Source: Clostridiaceae bacterium
GTDB taxonomy: Bacteria > Bacillota > Clostridia > Oscillospirales > Acutalibacteraceae
Direction: 5' to 3'
DNA: 13,338 nucleotides
Assembly (NCBI GenBank): GCA_016292705.1
Contig: JAEDHZ010000021.1
Location: 1-13,338 of the forward strand
The notes beneath the pieces are model-generated. The model did not search any database. It was not told the DNA's origin and was given only the letters and a program-made list of their open reading frames with translations. How positions within the stretch are numbered: the first letter of the stretch is position 1; each line of letters starts with the position of its first letter. A program made the translations under genes and the position numbers. Positions 12,650 to 13,338 of the stretch are shown one piece after another.

Positions 12650-13338
12650 ATGGATAACCTTGTCAGGTGCATCTCCGTTGACGGAACGCTCACCGTCATG
12701 GCAGTCGATTCAACAAAAATTGTGAGCGAGGCGGAAAGAATCCACAAAACCTCCGCCGTCAACTCTGCTGCTTTGGGCAGACTTCTCACCGCAGCTTCCC
12801 TGATGGGCAGCGCACTCAAGGGAGCGGACGATTCGCTCACCCTGAAAATCAACGGAAAAGGTCCGGCCGGAACGGTTATGGCTGTTTCGGACTCAAAGGG
12901 TAATGTCCGGGGCTACATTCAGAACCCGGTTGTTGAAATTCCGCTCAACAAAAAAGGCAAGCTTGATGTTGCCGGAGCAGTGGGCAAGGACGGTTATGTC
13001 ACCGTTATGAAAGACCTCGGACTAAAGGAGCCGTATATCGGTCAGACACCTATTGTAACAGGAGAAATTGCCGAAGACATCACCTCATACTTTGCAGTCA
13101 GCGAGCAGACTCCGACCGTTTGCGCCCTCGGAGTACTTGTCAATCCCGACCTTTCAATCAAAGCTGCCGGGGGCTTCATCATTCAGCTTTTGCCGACCGC
13201 AATGGACGACACGATTGAAAAGGTTGAGCGTTCCATTCAGAGCATTGAGCCGGTGACAACACTCATTGCAAAAGGCATGACTCCGGAGCAGATCTGCCGT
13301 CATGCACTTTCAGAATTTGAGCTTGATGTGCTTGACAC
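12650..13338 (+). CDS. hslO: Hsp33 redox-regulated chaperone, 3' end cut by window edge
   Basis: Hsp33 is a cytoplasmic holdase activated by oxidation and unfolding, when a zinc centre formed by four cysteines is lost. The 229 visible codons match the N-terminal and linker parts: MDNLVRCISVDGTLTVMAVD at the start, AALGRLLTAASLMGSALKG, LTLKINGKGPAGTVMAVSDSKGNVRGYIQNP, GAVGKDGYVTVMKDLGLKEPY, and VNPDLSIKAAGGFIIQLLPTA. The C-terminal CXC and CXXC zinc cysteines fall beyond the window (family length is about 290). The ATG at 12650 gives the canonical N-terminus, even though it lacks a strong ribosome binding site. It lies 47 bases after the methyltransferase and probably shares its transcript. 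Confidence 0.95.
   Translation, partial: MDNLVRCISVDGTLTVMAVDSTKIVSEAERIHKTSAVNSAALGRLLTAASLMGSALKGADDSLTLKINGKGPAGTVMAVSDSKGNVRGYIQNPVVEIPLNKKGKLDVAGAVGKDGYVTVMKDLGLKEPYIGQTPIVTGEIAEDITSYFAVSEQTPTVCALGVLVNPDLSIKAAGGFIIQLLPTAMDDTIEKVERSIQSIEPVTTLIAKGMTPEQICRHALSEFELDVLD

Overview
The window looks like chromosome from a low-to-moderate-GC anaerobic Firmicute, most likely a Clostridia/Oscillospiraceae-type gut bacterium. The reasons are a tryptophan T-box leader, the short HisG plus HisZ form of ATP phosphoribosyltransferase, YerC/TrpR-family regulators, strong AGGAGG-type ribosome binding sites, a two-subunit Fe-S fumarase-type hydro-lyase and an Hsp33 gene. This placement is inference from gene families; no sequence search was run.

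Left half, minus strand. From about 5140 down to the left edge lies a histidine operon: a TrpR/YerC-family repressor (probable hisR), hisZ, hisG, hisD, hisC and hisB, with hisB cut by the window edge. It has one clear promoter whose -10 box lies inside a perfect 16-bp palindrome, a good candidate operator for the repressor encoded first. Two long gaps inside the operon (hisG-hisD and hisC-hisB) each hold a stem-loop. Upstream, on the same strand, is a stand-alone type-2 tryptophan synthase beta chain gene (trpB2). It is preceded by a complete Trp-specific T-box riboswitch: UGG specifier, UGGC tRNA-binding bulge, and mutually exclusive antiterminator and terminator. A very short ORF and a palindrome lie between the T-box terminator and trpB2.

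Middle, plus strand. An aldo/keto reductase gene has its own promoter and terminator. It is followed by about 340 bases that look like a decayed gene behind an intact promoter, ending in an ATGA overlap with the alpha subunit of a class I fumarase/tartrate-dehydratase-type Fe-S hydro-lyase; the beta subunit follows.

Right part. A minus-strand, membrane-anchored alpha/beta hydrolase converges on the hydro-lyase genes, and a strong hairpin lies between them. Divergent from the hydrolase is a plus-strand unit of a second YerC/TrpR-family protein, a SAM-dependent methyltransferase and hslO (Hsp33), which runs off the right edge.

Most genes here are ordinary housekeeping genes. The observations of most interest are regulatory: the two amino-acid control systems placed side by side, the paralogous TrpR-fold proteins, and the remnant in front of the hydro-lyase. 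I found no convincing wholly new system, no CRISPR array, no tRNA/rRNA gene and no intact mobile element.
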